From: Pseudomonas faucium
GTDB lineage: Bacteria > Pseudomonadota > Gammaproteobacteria > Pseudomonadales > Pseudomonadaceae
Assembly: GCF_021602585.1 (NCBI RefSeq)
Contig: NZ_BQIP01000003.1
Coordinates: 186,001-250,000 of the forward strand
Direction of reading: 5' to 3'
DNA: 64,000 nucleotides
This document shows positions 35,380 through 44,856 of the stretch, one piece after another; positions within the stretch are counted from its first letter, which is position 1, and every line of letters begins with the position of its first letter. Below the pieces are notes generated by a model, which did not search any database, had not been told where the DNA came from, and worked only from the letters and a program-made list of their open reading frames with translations. The translations under genes were made by a program, and so were the position numbers.

Positions 35380-36429
35380 ATGACCACGCTTTTCGATCCG
35401 ATCACGCTGGGCGACGTGCAACTGCCCAACCGCATCATCATGGCGCCGCTGACCCGCTGCCGCGCCGACGAGGGCCGGGTGCCCAACGCGCTGATGGCCG
35501 AGTACTACGTGCAGCGCGCCAGCGCCGGGCTGATCCTCAGCGAAGCGACCTCGGTGTCGCCCATGGGTGTCGGCTACCCGGACACGCCCGGTATCTGGAA
35601 CGACCAGCAGGTACGCGGCTGGAACAACGTGACCAAGGCCGTGCATGCCGCTGGCGGGCGCATCTTCCTGCAGCTGTGGCACGTTGGCCGCATCTCCCAC
35701 CCCAGCTACCTGAACGGCGAGTTGCCGGTGGCGCCCAGCGCGATCCAGCCCAAGGGCCATGTCAGCCTGGTGCGCCCGATCACCGAGTACCCCACTCCAC
35801 GTGCGCTGGAAACCGAAGAGATCGCCGACATCGTCGAGGCCTACCGCAGCGGCGCCGAAAACGCCAAGGCGGCGGGCTTTGACGGCGTGGAGATTCATGG
35901 CGCCAACGGCTACCTGCTCGACCAATTCCTGCAGAGCAGCACCAACCAGCGCAACGACCGTTACGGTGGCACGCTGGAAAACCGCGCGCGGCTGCTGCTG
36001 GAAGTGACCGATGCGGCCATCGAGGTATGGGGTGCCGGGCGTGTGGGCGTGCACCTGGCACCGCGTGCCGACTCGCATGACATGGGCGACGCCGACCGCG
36101 CCGAGACCTTCACCTACGTGGCGCGGGAGCTGGGCAAGCGTGGCATCGCCTTCATCTGCTCGCGGGAGAAGGAAGCCGATGACAGCATTGGCCCGCTGAT
36201 CAAGCAAGCGTTCGGCGGCCCGTACATCGTCAACGAACGGTTCGACAAGGCCAGTGCCAATGCGGCGTTGGCCAGTGGCCGGGCCGATGCGGTGGCGTTT
36301 GGCGTGCCGTTCATTGCCAACCCGGACCTGCCGGCGCGGCTGGAGGCCGATGCGCCGTTGAACCAGGCGCATCCGGAGACGTTCTATGGGAAGGGGCCGG
36401 TGGGGTACATCGATTATCCACGGCTGTAA
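35380..36429 (+). CDS. xenB: Xenobiotic reductase B, old yellow enzyme family
   Basis: FMN-dependent NAD(P)H:flavin oxidoreductase of 349 residues that reduces alkenes with electron-withdrawing groups and, in pseudomonads, nitroglycerin and other nitro compounds. Substrate-binding His173 and Asn176 are in GVEIHGANGY, FMN contacts in MAPLTRCRA and DRYGGTLENR, and the catalytic Tyr region around 178-186. Length equals XenB of P. putida/fluorescens (349). It is co-transcribed with the ArsR-type repressor, so it is probably induced by electrophiles. Confidence 0.93.
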   Translation: MTTLFDPITLGDVQLPNRIIMAPLTRCRADEGRVPNALMAEYYVQRASAGLILSEATSVSPMGVGYPDTPGIWNDQQVRGWNNVTKAVHAAGGRIFLQLWHVGRISHPSYLNGELPVAPSAIQPKGHVSLVRPITEYPTPRALETEEIADIVEAYRSGAENAKAAGFDGVEIHGANGYLLDQFLQSSTNQRNDRYGGTLENRARLLLEVTDAAIEVWGAGRVGVHLAPRADSHDMGDADRAETFTYVARELGKRGIAFICSREKEADDSIGPLIKQAFGGPYIVNERFDKASANAALASGRADAVAFGVPFIANPDLPARLEADAPLNQAHPETFYGKGPVGYIDYPRL

Positions 36430-36454
36430 TCGCGAACGCGGGGCCGCTTTGCGG

Positions 36455-36510
36455 CCCAATCGCCGGCAAGCCGGCTCCCACAGGTACACCGCCAGGCTTG
36501 CCGGGGATTC
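36455..36510. repeat. REP unit with a degenerate partner after xenB
   Basis: One intact unit (caatcgccggcaagccggct) followed by a decayed inverted copy (gccaggcttgccggggattc). It lies between the convergent xenB and coiled-coil genes. Confidence 0.7.
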
Positions 36511-36525
36511 AGGGCTCAGCTGATC

Positions 36526-37350
36526 TCAATGGCGGGCATTGATCTGCTGTTGCAGGTTCTGGATCTGGCTCTGCAGGGTGTTGAGGTTGCGCGTGGTCTG
36601 CCCACGAAACGCATCGAACTCCTGCACCGACGCACCGCCCGAATTGGCAGCCGGCCGGTTGTCAGCCTGGCTCTTCAACACCAGCACATCCTGCTCCAGG
36701 CTCTCGATGGCGGCCTTCTGGTTACCCTGCTTCTTCAACGCCGCCACTTCATCGTTCAGGCTCTTGAGCTGGCCATCGAGCTTGCCGCCATCGACTTGCG
36801 CCGACTTCAGTGCCGCCAGCTCGCCGTTCACCGCTTTGAGTTGCGCCTGTAACTGCGTCTGCAGCTCGGTCACCACCTTCTGCTGTTCACGGGTATCGGC
36901 CAGCACCTGCTCCAGGCGCTTGCCCAAATCGCCCGTCTGCCCGGCCACGCCTTGCTGCTGGGCGCCCTGCTCGGCCAGGCTGGCCTGCAGCTGGCGAATC
37001 TGCAGTTTCAGCGCCTCGCTGCCGGTATTGACCGTCGACTCGCTGGCCTCGACCTTGCCGCTGATGGCCTGCAGGCGCCCGGCGGCTTCCTCGCTGATGC
37101 GCGCGAAGCTTTCCTGGGTGGCCACCAACTGCTGCTCCATCAACGAAATCTGCTGGAAGCTCCACCAGCCCAGCCCCGCCAGGGCGATGAACGAAGCCCC
37201 CAGCAGCGCCCACAGCGGCGCCGTGCTGGCGGGCTTGGCGGCTTTCTGACGGCTGCGCGACACGTGCGCTGGCAGCAGTTCGTCGTCATCGGGGGTACCG
37301 GCCCGCAAGGTGGGCACATCGTCGAAATCGTCGTGAGCATCGTTACGCAT
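36526..37350 (-). CDS. Inner-membrane coiled-coil protein of unknown function
   Basis: Protein of 274 residues: an acidic cytoplasmic N-terminus (MRNDAHDDFDDVPTLRAG), one transmembrane helix at about 46-62 (LWALLGASFIALAGLGWW), then about 200 residues of predicted coiled coil rich in Gln, Ala, Leu and Lys. No enzymatic motif and no cysteine. Such bitopic coiled-coil proteins often scaffold division, envelope or secretion complexes. I do not recognise the family. The upstream 9-codon extension from TTG is unlikely. It is transcribed away from the epimerase gene with an 87-base gap. Confidence 0.8.
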   Translation of the reverse strand: MRNDAHDDFDDVPTLRAGTPDDDELLPAHVSRSRQKAAKPASTAPLWALLGASFIALAGLGWWSFQQISLMEQQLVATQESFARISEEAAGRLQAISGKVEASESTVNTGSEALKLQIRQLQASLAEQGAQQQGVAGQTGDLGKRLEQVLADTREQQKVVTELQTQLQAQLKAVNGELAALKSAQVDGGKLDGQLKSLNDEVAALKKQGNQKAAIESLEQDVLVLKSQADNRPAANSGGASVQEFDAFRGQTTRNLNTLQSQIQNLQQQINARH

Positions 37351-37437
37351 AGGTGGGGTCAACCGCGGTAGTAGCAAAGAGGCATGAGTATAAACCGCTC
37401 GCGCGGCGCTCAGATGACCATCATCAACCGGCCAGGT

Positions 37438-38433
37438 TCACTGGCCGAGCGGCTGGTGCTTCCACCAGGCGCAGAATTCATCCAGCGCCGTCCACAGGCT
37501 GACCTTGGGCTGGTAGCCCAGGTACTGGCGGGCACGGCTGATGTCCAGGGTGAAATCGCGGCTCATCACCTGCATCCCCAGGCGCGACAGGGTTGGCTGC
37601 GGGCGCCCGGGCCAGAGCATGCAGGCGCCCTCGTTCAGCGCCGCCAGGCTGTAGGCCAGGCCGTAGGAGCGGTAACGGGTCACCTGGGGCAGGTGCATCT
37701 GGCGCATCACGTAGTTCACCACATCCCACAGCGGCAACGGGTGGCCGTTGCTGATGTTGTAGGCCTGGCCCAGGGCGCGGTCCTCGGCGAACAGGGCACT
37801 GAGCAACGCGTCGTTGAGGTTGTGCACGCTGGTGAAGTCGACCTTGTTCAGGCCGTTGCCGATGATCGAGACACGGCCCTTGCGCTGCATCTGCATCAAG
37901 CGCGGGAAGATGCTCGCATCGCCCGCCCCGGTGACGAAGCGCGGGCGCAGCGCCAGCACCTCCAGGCCGAATTCCTGGGCACCGAAGACCTTCTGCTCGG
38001 CCAGGTGCTTGGTCAGCGCGTAGTGGTCGTGGAAGCGGCGCGGCACCTGGTCTTCGCGAATATCCAGGCGTGAGCGGCCGTTGAAATAGATCGACGGCGA
38101 CGACAGGTGCACCAGGCGCCGCACATGCTCCTTCAGGCACCCCTCGACGACGTTTTCGGTGACCACCACGTTGCCCTGGTGGAAGTCCTGGTAGCGCCCC
38201 CAGCTGCCCACCGCGCCCGCGCAGTGCACCACCGCCTCGACGCCCTGGCACAGGCGCCGGGCCAGTTCGGCATCGCCCAGGTCGCCGGGGATGAACTGCG
38301 CGCCGCGCTTGACCAGGTGCTCGACCCCCTCGGCGCGACGGCCGCTGACCCGCACGTCCAGGCCCTGCTCCAGGGCAAAGCGCGCAAAGCGCCCGCCAAT
38401 GAAGCCGCTCGCGCCGGTGACCAGAATTCGCAT
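37438..38433 (-). CDS. NAD-dependent epimerase/3-beta-hydroxysteroid dehydrogenase-like protein
   Basis: Extended short-chain dehydrogenase of 331 residues. The Rossmann motif is TGASGFIGG near residue 6, with the catalytic YxxxK as YALTKHLAEQ near residue 145 and an upstream Ser (SSPSIYF). The NGHPLPLWDVVNYV region resembles 3-beta-HSD/sterol-4-alpha-carboxylate dehydrogenase-like enzymes. Substrate unknown; a sugar or lipid-linked alcohol is equally possible. It is followed by the coiled-coil gene in the same direction but without tight coupling. Confidence 0.82.
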   Translation of the reverse strand: MRILVTGASGFIGGRFARFALEQGLDVRVSGRRAEGVEHLVKRGAQFIPGDLGDAELARRLCQGVEAVVHCAGAVGSWGRYQDFHQGNVVVTENVVEGCLKEHVRRLVHLSSPSIYFNGRSRLDIREDQVPRRFHDHYALTKHLAEQKVFGAQEFGLEVLALRPRFVTGAGDASIFPRLMQMQRKGRVSIIGNGLNKVDFTSVHNLNDALLSALFAEDRALGQAYNISNGHPLPLWDVVNYVMRQMHLPQVTRYRSYGLAYSLAALNEGACMLWPGRPQPTLSRLGMQVMSRDFTLDISRARQYLGYQPKVSLWTALDEFCAWWKHQPLGQ

Positions 38434-38478
38434 GTATGACTCCGCCTTGATTTCAGATGCAACAGACGCCGACCGCGG

Positions 38479-39369
38479 CTACAAGGGCACCAGCCAATGC
38501 CGTGCCGTGTGCCGCAGGTGCTCGGTCAGTTGCGCGAGCAGTTGCCCGCCGTTGCGCCAATGATGCCAGTACAACGGCACGTCGATGGGAGTATCGGCGC
38601 AGATTTCCACCAACTGCCCGTTCGCCAGCTGCTCGCGGGCCTGCAACTCGGGCACCAGGCCCCAGCCCAGGCCCGCCTCGGTCATGCGCAGGAAGCCTTC
38701 GGATGAGGGGCACAGGTGGTGCAAGAAACCGTCCTGTATCCCCAGCGACGCCAGGTAACGGTGCTGCAGGAAATCGTCCGGGCCATAGACGATGGCCGGG
38801 GTGCGCGCCAGGCGCTGCACCTCGAAGCCCCTGGGGAAGTAGCGCGCCATGAACCCTGGGCTTGCCAGCGCCCGATAGCGCATGGCCCCCAGCGGCAGGC
38901 TGCGTGCCCCGGCCACCGGCCGCTCGCTGCCGCACAGGCAGGCCGCCACATCGCCCGCGCGCATGCGCTTGAGGCCGACCTCCTGGTCTTCCACCACCAG
39001 GTCGGTCAACAGATGATGCTCGGCGCAGAACACGCCCACCGCACCGGCCCACCAGGTGGCCAGGCTGTCGGCGTTGAGGGCGATGCGCAGGCGCTCGGGC
39101 ATGCCCTCCTCGTCCAGGGCCGGCACCTGGCGCTGCAGGTCGCGCTCCAGCAGGCGCACCTGCTGCACATGGTTGAGCAGCTGGCGGCCCACCTCGGTCG
39201 GGCTCGGCGGCGCGGCGCGCACCAGCACCGGTTGGCCGACCCGCGCCTCGAGCAGCTTGATGCGCTGCGAGATAGCCGATTGCGACAGCCCCAGCACCTG
39301 CGCGGCGCGCTCGAAACCGCCTTGCTCGATCACCGCCGCGAGGGCGGCCAGCAGCTTGTAGTCGAACAT
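38479..39369 (-). CDS. argP: LysR-type regulator ArgP (IciA)
   Basis: LysR regulator of 296 residues. The N-terminal helix-turn-helix is AAQVLGLSQSAISQRIKLLE near residue 22 and a C-terminal effector domain spans about 95-290. ArgP senses lysine/arginine and activates the amino-acid exporter argO. The divergently placed argO, with 89 bases between starts, matches the standard arrangement. The N-terminus MFDYKLLAALAAVIEQGGFERAA is typical of ArgP, not of other LysR proteins. Confidence 0.9.
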   Translation of the reverse strand: MFDYKLLAALAAVIEQGGFERAAQVLGLSQSAISQRIKLLEARVGQPVLVRAAPPSPTEVGRQLLNHVQQVRLLERDLQRQVPALDEEGMPERLRIALNADSLATWWAGAVGVFCAEHHLLTDLVVEDQEVGLKRMRAGDVAACLCGSERPVAGARSLPLGAMRYRALASPGFMARYFPRGFEVQRLARTPAIVYGPDDFLQHRYLASLGIQDGFLHHLCPSSEGFLRMTEAGLGWGLVPELQAREQLANGQLVEICADTPIDVPLYWHHWRNGGQLLAQLTEHLRHTARHWLVPL

Positions 39370-39458
39370 CGATTTTCCTAATGACGGATCAGCGTTATTT
39401 GTTTTTCTTATACAGCGCCGATCCGCACAATGGCCACATCTTCTTTGGAGTACCTGCC

Positions 39459-40058
39459 ATGTGGCAAAGCTATTTGAACGGCATGTTGGTGGCCTTCGGC
39501 CTGATCATGGCCATCGGCGCGCAGAACGCCTTCGTCCTCGCCCAGAGTTTGCGGCGTGAACACCACCTGCCGGTGGCCTTGCTGTGCATCGTCTGCGATG
39601 CCCTGCTGGTGGCGGCCGGGGTATTCGGCCTGGCCACGGTGCTGGCGCACAACCCGACGCTGCTGGCCATCGCCCGCTGGGGCGGCGCGGTGTTCCTGAT
39701 CTGGTACGGCGCCAAGGCGCTGCGCAGCGCCTGCTCCAAACAGAGCTTGCAGCACCAGCAAGGCCAGGGCGTGCGCTCGCGCCGCGCGGTGCTGCTCAGC
39801 GCCTTGGCGGTGACCCTGCTCAACCCCCATGTGTACCTGGACACGGTGCTGCTGATCGGCTCGCTCGGCGCCCAGCAAACCGTGCCTGGCGCCTATGTGG
39901 CCGGTGCCGCCAGTGCCTCGGCGCTGTGGTTCACCACCCTGGCATTAGGGGCTGCGTGGCTGGCGCCGTGGCTGGCCCGCCCGGCCACCTGGCGCATGCT
40001 CGACCTGATGGTGGCAGTGATGATGTTCGCCGTGGCGGCGCAGTTGATCTTCACCTGA
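39459..40058 (+). CDS. argO: LysE/ArgO-family amino-acid exporter
   Basis: Inner-membrane exporter of 199 residues with about 5-6 hydrophobic segments. The LysE signature region IMAIGAQNAFVLAQSLRREH lies near residue 15 and LLNPHVYLDTVLLIG near residue 120. It exports arginine/lysine and is controlled by divergently encoded ArgP. The start MWQSYLNGML has a TTGGAG site; an in-frame upstream extension through the divergent promoter is rejected. Confidence 0.9.
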   Translation: MWQSYLNGMLVAFGLIMAIGAQNAFVLAQSLRREHHLPVALLCIVCDALLVAAGVFGLATVLAHNPTLLAIARWGGAVFLIWYGAKALRSACSKQSLQHQQGQGVRSRRAVLLSALAVTLLNPHVYLDTVLLIGSLGAQQTVPGAYVAGAASASALWFTTLALGAAWLAPWLARPATWRMLDLMVAVMMFAVAAQLIFT

Positions 40059-40139
40059 GCTGCCACCCGTCGGCGTTCGCCAAGCGCTCTGGAACCTCTA
40101 TTCCCTATCTTTGTTGCGTGGTTATGCGCCGGGGCTGGT

Positions 40140-40147
40140 GCTATGAT
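40140..40147 (+). promoter_or_regulatory. Extended -10 promoter before sodB
   Basis: TGCTATGAT matches an extended -10 (TG, one base, TATGAT). No good -35 is seen. The sodB ATG is about 105 bases downstream, leaving a leader of roughly 95 bases, which could be a target for iron-responsive small RNAs known to act on sodB. Confidence 0.45.
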
Positions 40148-40251
40148 CCAGCCCTTGCGTCGCAAAGAGTACAAACTCGCCGACGCACCTAGGGCCGCCC
40201 GTGATCGGCCTTGCGCAAACCGCGAACTAGACCTGAATCAGGAGATCCACC

Positions 40252-40848
40252 ATGGCTTTTGAATTGCCGCCGCTGCCATACGCCCACGATGCTCTGCAGC
40301 CGCACATCTCCAAGGAAACCCTGGAGTATCACCACGACAAGCACCACAACACCTATGTCGTGAACCTGAACAACCTGGTCCCAGGCACCGAATTCGAAGG
40401 CAAGACCCTGGAAGAGATCGTCAAGACCTCTTCGGGCGGCATCTTCAACAACGCCGCTCAAGTCTGGAACCACACCTTCTACTGGAACTGCCTGGCGCCA
40501 AACGCCGGTGGCCAGCCGACCGGTGCCCTGGCTGACGCCATCAACGCTGCGTTCGGTTCCTTCGACAAGTTCAAGGAAGAGTTCACCAAGACTTCGGTTG
40601 GCACCTTCGGTTCCGGCTGGGGCTGGCTGGTGAAGAAAGCCGACGGTTCCCTGGCCCTGGCCAGCACCATCGGCGCCGGCTGCCCGCTGACCAGCGGCGA
40701 CACCCCGCTGCTGACCTGCGACGTCTGGGAACACGCCTACTACATCGACTACCGCAACCTGCGTCCCAAGTACGTCGAGGCGTTCTGGAACCTGGTCAAC
40801 TGGAAGTTCGTTGCCGAGCAGTTCGAAGGCAAAACCTTCAAGGCCTGA
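40252..40848 (+). CDS. sodB: Iron superoxide dismutase
   Basis: Fe-SOD of 198 residues converting superoxide to oxygen and peroxide in the cytoplasm. Metal ligands are visible at His27 ([10 protein letters not shown]), His74 (QVWNHTFYW), Asp157 and His161 (CDVWEHAYY). GGQPTG with the outer-sphere Gln is in the position typical of Fe enzymes. The start is preceded by AGGAGATCCACC. Regulation in Pseudomonas is by iron, indirectly through PrrF-type small RNAs. Monocistronic, closed by a strong terminator. Confidence 0.97.
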   Translation: MAFELPPLPYAHDALQPHISKETLEYHHDKHHNTYVVNLNNLVPGTEFEGKTLEEIVKTSSGGIFNNAAQVWNHTFYWNCLAPNAGGQPTGALADAINAAFGSFDKFKEEFTKTSVGTFGSGWGWLVKKADGSLALASTIGAGCPLTSGDTPLLTCDVWEHAYYIDYRNLRPKYVEAFWNLVNWKFVAEQFEGKTFKA

Positions 40849-40866
40849 TGCGTTCGGCCTTGATCG

Positions 40867-40897
40867 AAAAACCCGGCCTTGCGCCGGGTTTTTTTAT
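40867..40897 (+). terminator. Rho-independent terminator of sodB
   Basis: AAAACCCGGC / GCCGGGTTTT stem with a CTTGC loop followed by an uninterrupted T-run, 20 bases after the sodB stop. Confidence 0.92.
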
Positions 40898-41105
40898 GGC
40901 TTGGAAGTTGGCAGCGGCAGTTTGCCCAGCGCTCTTGCTCCCCCCGCATAGCACGCTAACATCAAACGTCTGGACATTCGCCACGGCGTTCTCAAGTTGC
41001 ACGGTCAGGCAACCGATACACTGCTCAGGAGAGCCGCGCGGCCGATAGTGTATTGCCGACGTTGATGGCAAAATGATGCCACTGGCATGGATTAAGGAAA
41101 CCCCA

Positions 41106-43157
41106 TTGAAGCTGGAATTGCGCAACAGCTTGTCGGTCAAGTTGCTCAGGGTCGTGCTCCTTTCGGCGCTGGCGGTCGGTGTCGTGCTCAGTTGCGCGCA
41201 GATCGTCTACGACACCTACAAGACCCGCCAGGCCGTCAACAATGACGCCCAGCGCATCCTCGACATGTTCCGCGACCCCTCTACCCAGGCGGTGTACAGC
41301 CTCGACCGGGAAATGGGCATGCAGGTGATGGAAGGCCTGTTCCAGGACGAATCGGTACGCCAGGCCTCCATCGGCCACCCCAACGAAACCATGCTTGCGG
41401 AAAAATCACGCCCGCTGCAGGACATGTCCATGCGCTGGCTGACCGACCTGATCCTCGGCCAGGAACGCACCTACACCATCCAGCTGGTCGGCCGCGGCCC
41501 CTACAGCGAGTACTACGGCGACCTGAGCATCACCCTCGACACCGCCGCCTACGGTGAAGACTTCCTGGTCAACGCCATCATCATCTTCATCTCCGGCGTG
41601 CTGCGCGCCCTGGCCATGGGCCTGGTGCTGTACCTGGTGTACCACTGGCTGCTGACCAAACCGCTGTCCAAGATCATCGAGCACCTTACCCAGATCAACC
41701 CCGACCGCCCCAGCCAGCACCAGATCCCGCTGCTCAAGGGCCACGAGAAGAACGAGTTGGGTATCTGGGTCAATACCGCCAACCAGTTGCTGGCCTCGAT
41801 CGAACGCAACACCCATCTGCGCCACGAGGCCGAGAACAGCCTGCAGCGCATGGCCCAGTACGACTTCCTCACCGGCCTGCCCAACCGCCAGCAACTGCAG
41901 GAGCAGCTCGACAAGATCCTCGCCGACGCCGGCCGCCTGCAGCACCGCGTGGCCGTGCTGTGCGTTGGCCTGGACGATTTCAAGGGCATCAACGAGCAGT
42001 TCAGCTACCAGGTGGGCGACCAGTTGCTGCTGGCCCTGGCCGACCGCCTGCGGGCCCACAGCGGCCGGCTGGGCGCCCTGGCACGGCTGGGCGGCGACCA
42101 GTTCGCGCTGGTGCAGGCCAACATCGAACAGCCCTACGAGGCGGCGGAGCTGGCGCAGAGCATCCTCGACGACCTCGAGGCCCCGTTCGGCCTCGACCAC
42201 CAGCAGATCCGCCTGCGCGCCACCATCGGCATCACCCTGTTCCCCGAAGATGGCGACAGCACCGAAAAGCTGCTGCAAAAGGCCGAGCAGACCATGACCC
42301 TGGCCAAGGCGCGCTCGCGCAACCGCTACCAGTTCTACATCGCCAGCGTCGACAGCGAAATGCGCCGGCGCCGCGAGCTGGAAAAGGACCTGCGCGAGGC
42401 CTTGCCGCGCAACCAGCTGTACCTCGTCTACCAACCGCAGATCAGCTACCGCGACCATCGCGTGGTCGGGGTCGAGGCGCTGCTGCGCTGGCAGCACCCG
42501 GAGCTGGGCATGGTCCCGCCCGACCAGTTCATCCCGCTGGCCGAGCAGAACGGCAGCATCATCAGCATCGGCGAATGGGTGCTCGACCAGGCCTGCCGGC
42601 AGCTGCGCGAATGGCACGACCTGGGCTTCAGCGAACTGCGCATGGCGGTCAACCTGTCCACCGTACAACTGCACCACAACGAGCTGCCACGGGTGGTCAA
42701 CAACCTGCTGCAGGCCTACCGCCTGCCCACCCGCAGCCTGGAGCTGGAAGTGACCGAAACCGGCCTGATGGAAGACATCAGCACCGCCGCCCAGCACCTG
42801 TTGAGCCTGCGCCGCTCGGGGGCGATGATCGCCATCGACGACTTCGGCACCGGCTATTCGTCGCTGAGCTACCTCAAATCGCTGCCGCTGGACAAGATCA
42901 AGATCGACAAGAGCTTCGTCCAGGACCTGCTCGACGACGATGACGACGCCACCATCGTTCGCGCCATCATCCAGCTGGGCAAGAGCCTGGGCATGCAGGT
43001 GATCGCCGAGGGCGTGGAAACCGCCGAGCAGGAAAGCTACATCATCGCCCAGGGTTGCCACGAGGGTCAGGGCTACCACTACAGCAAGCCGCTGTCGGCG
43101 CGCGAGCTGACGCATTTTCTCAAGCAGGCGCAGCGCAACCAGGTGTCGGCGCTGTAA
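41106..43157 (+). CDS. bifA: c-di-GMP phosphodiesterase BifA (degenerate GGDEF plus EAL)
   Basis: Inner-membrane enzyme of 683 residues hydrolysing c-di-GMP and so favouring swarming over biofilm. Layout: helix 1 near 12-30, periplasmic sensor about 35-155, helix 2 near 160-182, HAMP-like linker, GGDEF domain with GGDQF at 329-333 (degenerate), EAL domain with EALLRW at 457-462 and a later DDFGTGYSSLSYLK. GGDQF is the known BifA variant. The start is a TTG (LKLELRNSLSVKLLR) with AAGGAAA about 6 bases upstream; an ATG 11 codons earlier lacks a site. In P. aeruginosa bifA also follows sodB. Confidence 0.94.
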   Translation: MKLELRNSLSVKLLRVVLLSALAVGVVLSCAQIVYDTYKTRQAVNNDAQRILDMFRDPSTQAVYSLDREMGMQVMEGLFQDESVRQASIGHPNETMLAEKSRPLQDMSMRWLTDLILGQERTYTIQLVGRGPYSEYYGDLSITLDTAAYGEDFLVNAIIIFISGVLRALAMGLVLYLVYHWLLTKPLSKIIEHLTQINPDRPSQHQIPLLKGHEKNELGIWVNTANQLLASIERNTHLRHEAENSLQRMAQYDFLTGLPNRQQLQEQLDKILADAGRLQHRVAVLCVGLDDFKGINEQFSYQVGDQLLLALADRLRAHSGRLGALARLGGDQFALVQANIEQPYEAAELAQSILDDLEAPFGLDHQQIRLRATIGITLFPEDGDSTEKLLQKAEQTMTLAKARSRNRYQFYIASVDSEMRRRRELEKDLREALPRNQLYLVYQPQISYRDHRVVGVEALLRWQHPELGMVPPDQFIPLAEQNGSIISIGEWVLDQACRQLREWHDLGFSELRMAVNLSTVQLHHNELPRVVNNLLQAYRLPTRSLELEVTETGLMEDISTAAQHLLSLRRSGAMIAIDDFGTGYSSLSYLKSLPLDKIKIDKSFVQDLLDDDDDATIVRAIIQLGKSLGMQVIAEGVETAEQESYIIAQGCHEGQGYHYSKPLSARELTHFLKQAQRNQVSAL

Positions 43158-43222
43158 CCCTGCCCTGCCGCTTACAAGCCATGACGCGCATTTACATGAA
43201 TTGCGCGTCTGGCCCCTTTACA

Positions 43223-43241
43223 GCAAATGCAAATCTTTCGC
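43223..43241 (+). promoter_or_regulatory. Possible Fur box upstream of icmP
   Basis: GCAAATGCAAATCTTTCGC matches the 19-base Fur consensus at 12 positions by hand count, 76 bases before the icmP start. This is a moderate match. Iron control of imelysin-type genes is known in pseudomonads, which raises its plausibility. Confidence 0.35.
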
Positions 43242-43316
43242 ATGATGTTGCGGTTTCGCGTGCCACGGCGCACGGCATAACCCTTGGTCCAACCACACGA
43301 CGCAGGAAAACCAATA

Positions 43317-44654
43317 ATGATTCGTATGCCTCTGGCTTCCGCCAGTCTGCTGGCCATCGCCATCGCCCTCGCCGGTTGCGGCGAAGGCAAGGATGACAAG
43401 GCCGCCGCCCCGCAAGCTCAGGCACCTGCTGCCGCCAGCACCACCGCCGCGGCGCCTGGGGCTGTCGACGAAGCGGCCGGCAAGGCCGTGGTCAAGCATT
43501 ACACCGACATGGTCTACGCCGTGTACAGCGACTCGCTGAGCACCGCCAAGACCCTGCAGAGCGCCATCGACGCCTTCCTCGCCAAGCCCAACGACGACAC
43601 CCTCAAAGCCGCCAAGGCTGCCTGGGCCGCCGCACGCGTACCGTACCTGCAGAGCGAGGCGTTCCGCTTCGGCAACACCATCATCGACGACTGGGAAGGC
43701 CAGGTGAACGCCTGGCCCCTGGACGAAGGCCTGATCGACTACGTCGACCAGAGCTACGAACACGCCCTGGGCAACCCGGCTGCCAGCGCCAACATCATCG
43801 CCAACACCGAGATTCAGGTCGGCGAAGAGAAGGTCGACGTCAAGGACATCACCCCTGAGAAACTGGCCAGCCTCAACGAGCTGGGCGGCTCCGAAGCCAA
43901 CGTCGCCACCGGCTACCACGCCATCGAATTCCTGCTCTGGGGCCAGGACCTCAACGGCACCGGCCCAGGCGCGGGCAACCGCCCGGCGTCCGACTACCTC
44001 GAAGGCCAAGGCGCCACCGGCGGCCACAACGACCGTCGCCGCGCCTACCTGAAGGCGGTGACCGACCTGCTGGTCAAGGACCTCGAAGAGATGGTCGGCA
44101 ACTGGGCACCGAACGTCGCCGACAACTACCGCGCCACCCTGGAAGCCGAGCCTGTGGCCGACGGCCTGCGCAAGATGCTGTTCGGCATGGGCAGCCTGTC
44201 GCTGGGCGAACTGGCCGGCGAGCGCATGAAAGTTTCGCTGGAAGCCAACTCGCCGGAAGACGAGCAGGACTGCTTCAGCGACAACACCCACTACTCGCAC
44301 TTCTACGACGCCAAGGGCATCCGCAACGTCTACCTGGGCGAGTACACCCGTGTCGACGGCAGCAAGATGACCGGCCCGAGCCTGTCGTCGCTGGTGGCCA
44401 AGGCCGATCCTGCCACCGACGCTACCCTGAAGGCCGACCTGGAAAACACCGAGGCGAAGATCCAGGTGATCGTCGACCACGCCCTCAAGGGCGAGCACTA
44501 CGACCAGCTGATCGCCGCCGACAACGCGGCCGGCAACCAGATCGTGCGCGATGCCATCGCCTCGCTGGTCAAGCAGACCGGTGCCATCGAACAGGCAGCA
44601 GGCAAGCTGGGCATTGCCAACCTGAACCCGGATACCGCCGACCACGAATTCTGA
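43317..44654 (+). CDS. icmP: Imelysin-family lipoprotein (IcmP-like)
   Basis: Exported M75/imelysin protein of 445 residues. The signal ends in a lipobox LAGC (Cys at about 21), followed by a low-complexity Ala/Pro linker and the four-helix-bundle imelysin domain. The diagnostic GxHxxE motif is present as GYHAIEFLLWG near residue 200, with DRRRAYLKAV later. In P. aeruginosa the homologue is IcmP, an iron-regulated outer-membrane protein once described as an insulin-cleaving peptidase. More recent views see imelysins as iron- or haem-uptake accessory proteins. First gene of a four-gene cluster, ended by an internal terminator-like hairpin. Confidence 0.9.
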   Translation: MIRMPLASASLLAIAIALAGCGEGKDDKAAAPQAQAPAAASTTAAAPGAVDEAAGKAVVKHYTDMVYAVYSDSLSTAKTLQSAIDAFLAKPNDDTLKAAKAAWAAARVPYLQSEAFRFGNTIIDDWEGQVNAWPLDEGLIDYVDQSYEHALGNPAASANIIANTEIQVGEEKVDVKDITPEKLASLNELGGSEANVATGYHAIEFLLWGQDLNGTGPGAGNRPASDYLEGQGATGGHNDRRRAYLKAVTDLLVKDLEEMVGNWAPNVADNYRATLEAEPVADGLRKMLFGMGSLSLGELAGERMKVSLEANSPEDEQDCFSDNTHYSHFYDAKGIRNVYLGEYTRVDGSKMTGPSLSSLVAKADPATDATLKADLENTEAKIQVIVDHALKGEHYDQLIAADNAAGNQIVRDAIASLVKQTGAIEQAAGKLGIANLNPDTADHEF

Positions 44655-44675
44655 TTCGGGCGGTTGTGGTTGTGA

Positions 44676-44704
44676 AAGAGGCGGCCTTCGGGCCGCCTTT
44701 TTTC
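44676..44704 (+). terminator. Terminator between icmP and the di-haem gene
   Basis: GGCGGCC / GGCCGCC stem with a TTCG loop, then TTTTTT. It should uncouple icmP from the following three genes, or act as an attenuator that lowers their expression. Confidence 0.88.
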
Positions 44705-44856
44705 TGTGCCAGCCCCGCGAAAAGGCCGAAGAAGGCCATGAAAATGCTGGCATTTTCACAACCTTTTCACCCAGGTAATTGCAAATTGCTCTTATTCAAA
44801 TATCGCCAGCCTGCTAAGCTTGCACGCCGGTTTTTCGTCCACGCCCAGGATTTTGC

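Noticed and set aside
44770-44820. Fur box before the di-haem protein gene
   Set aside because: Matches to the 19-base consensus are too few in any register (under 9 by hand).
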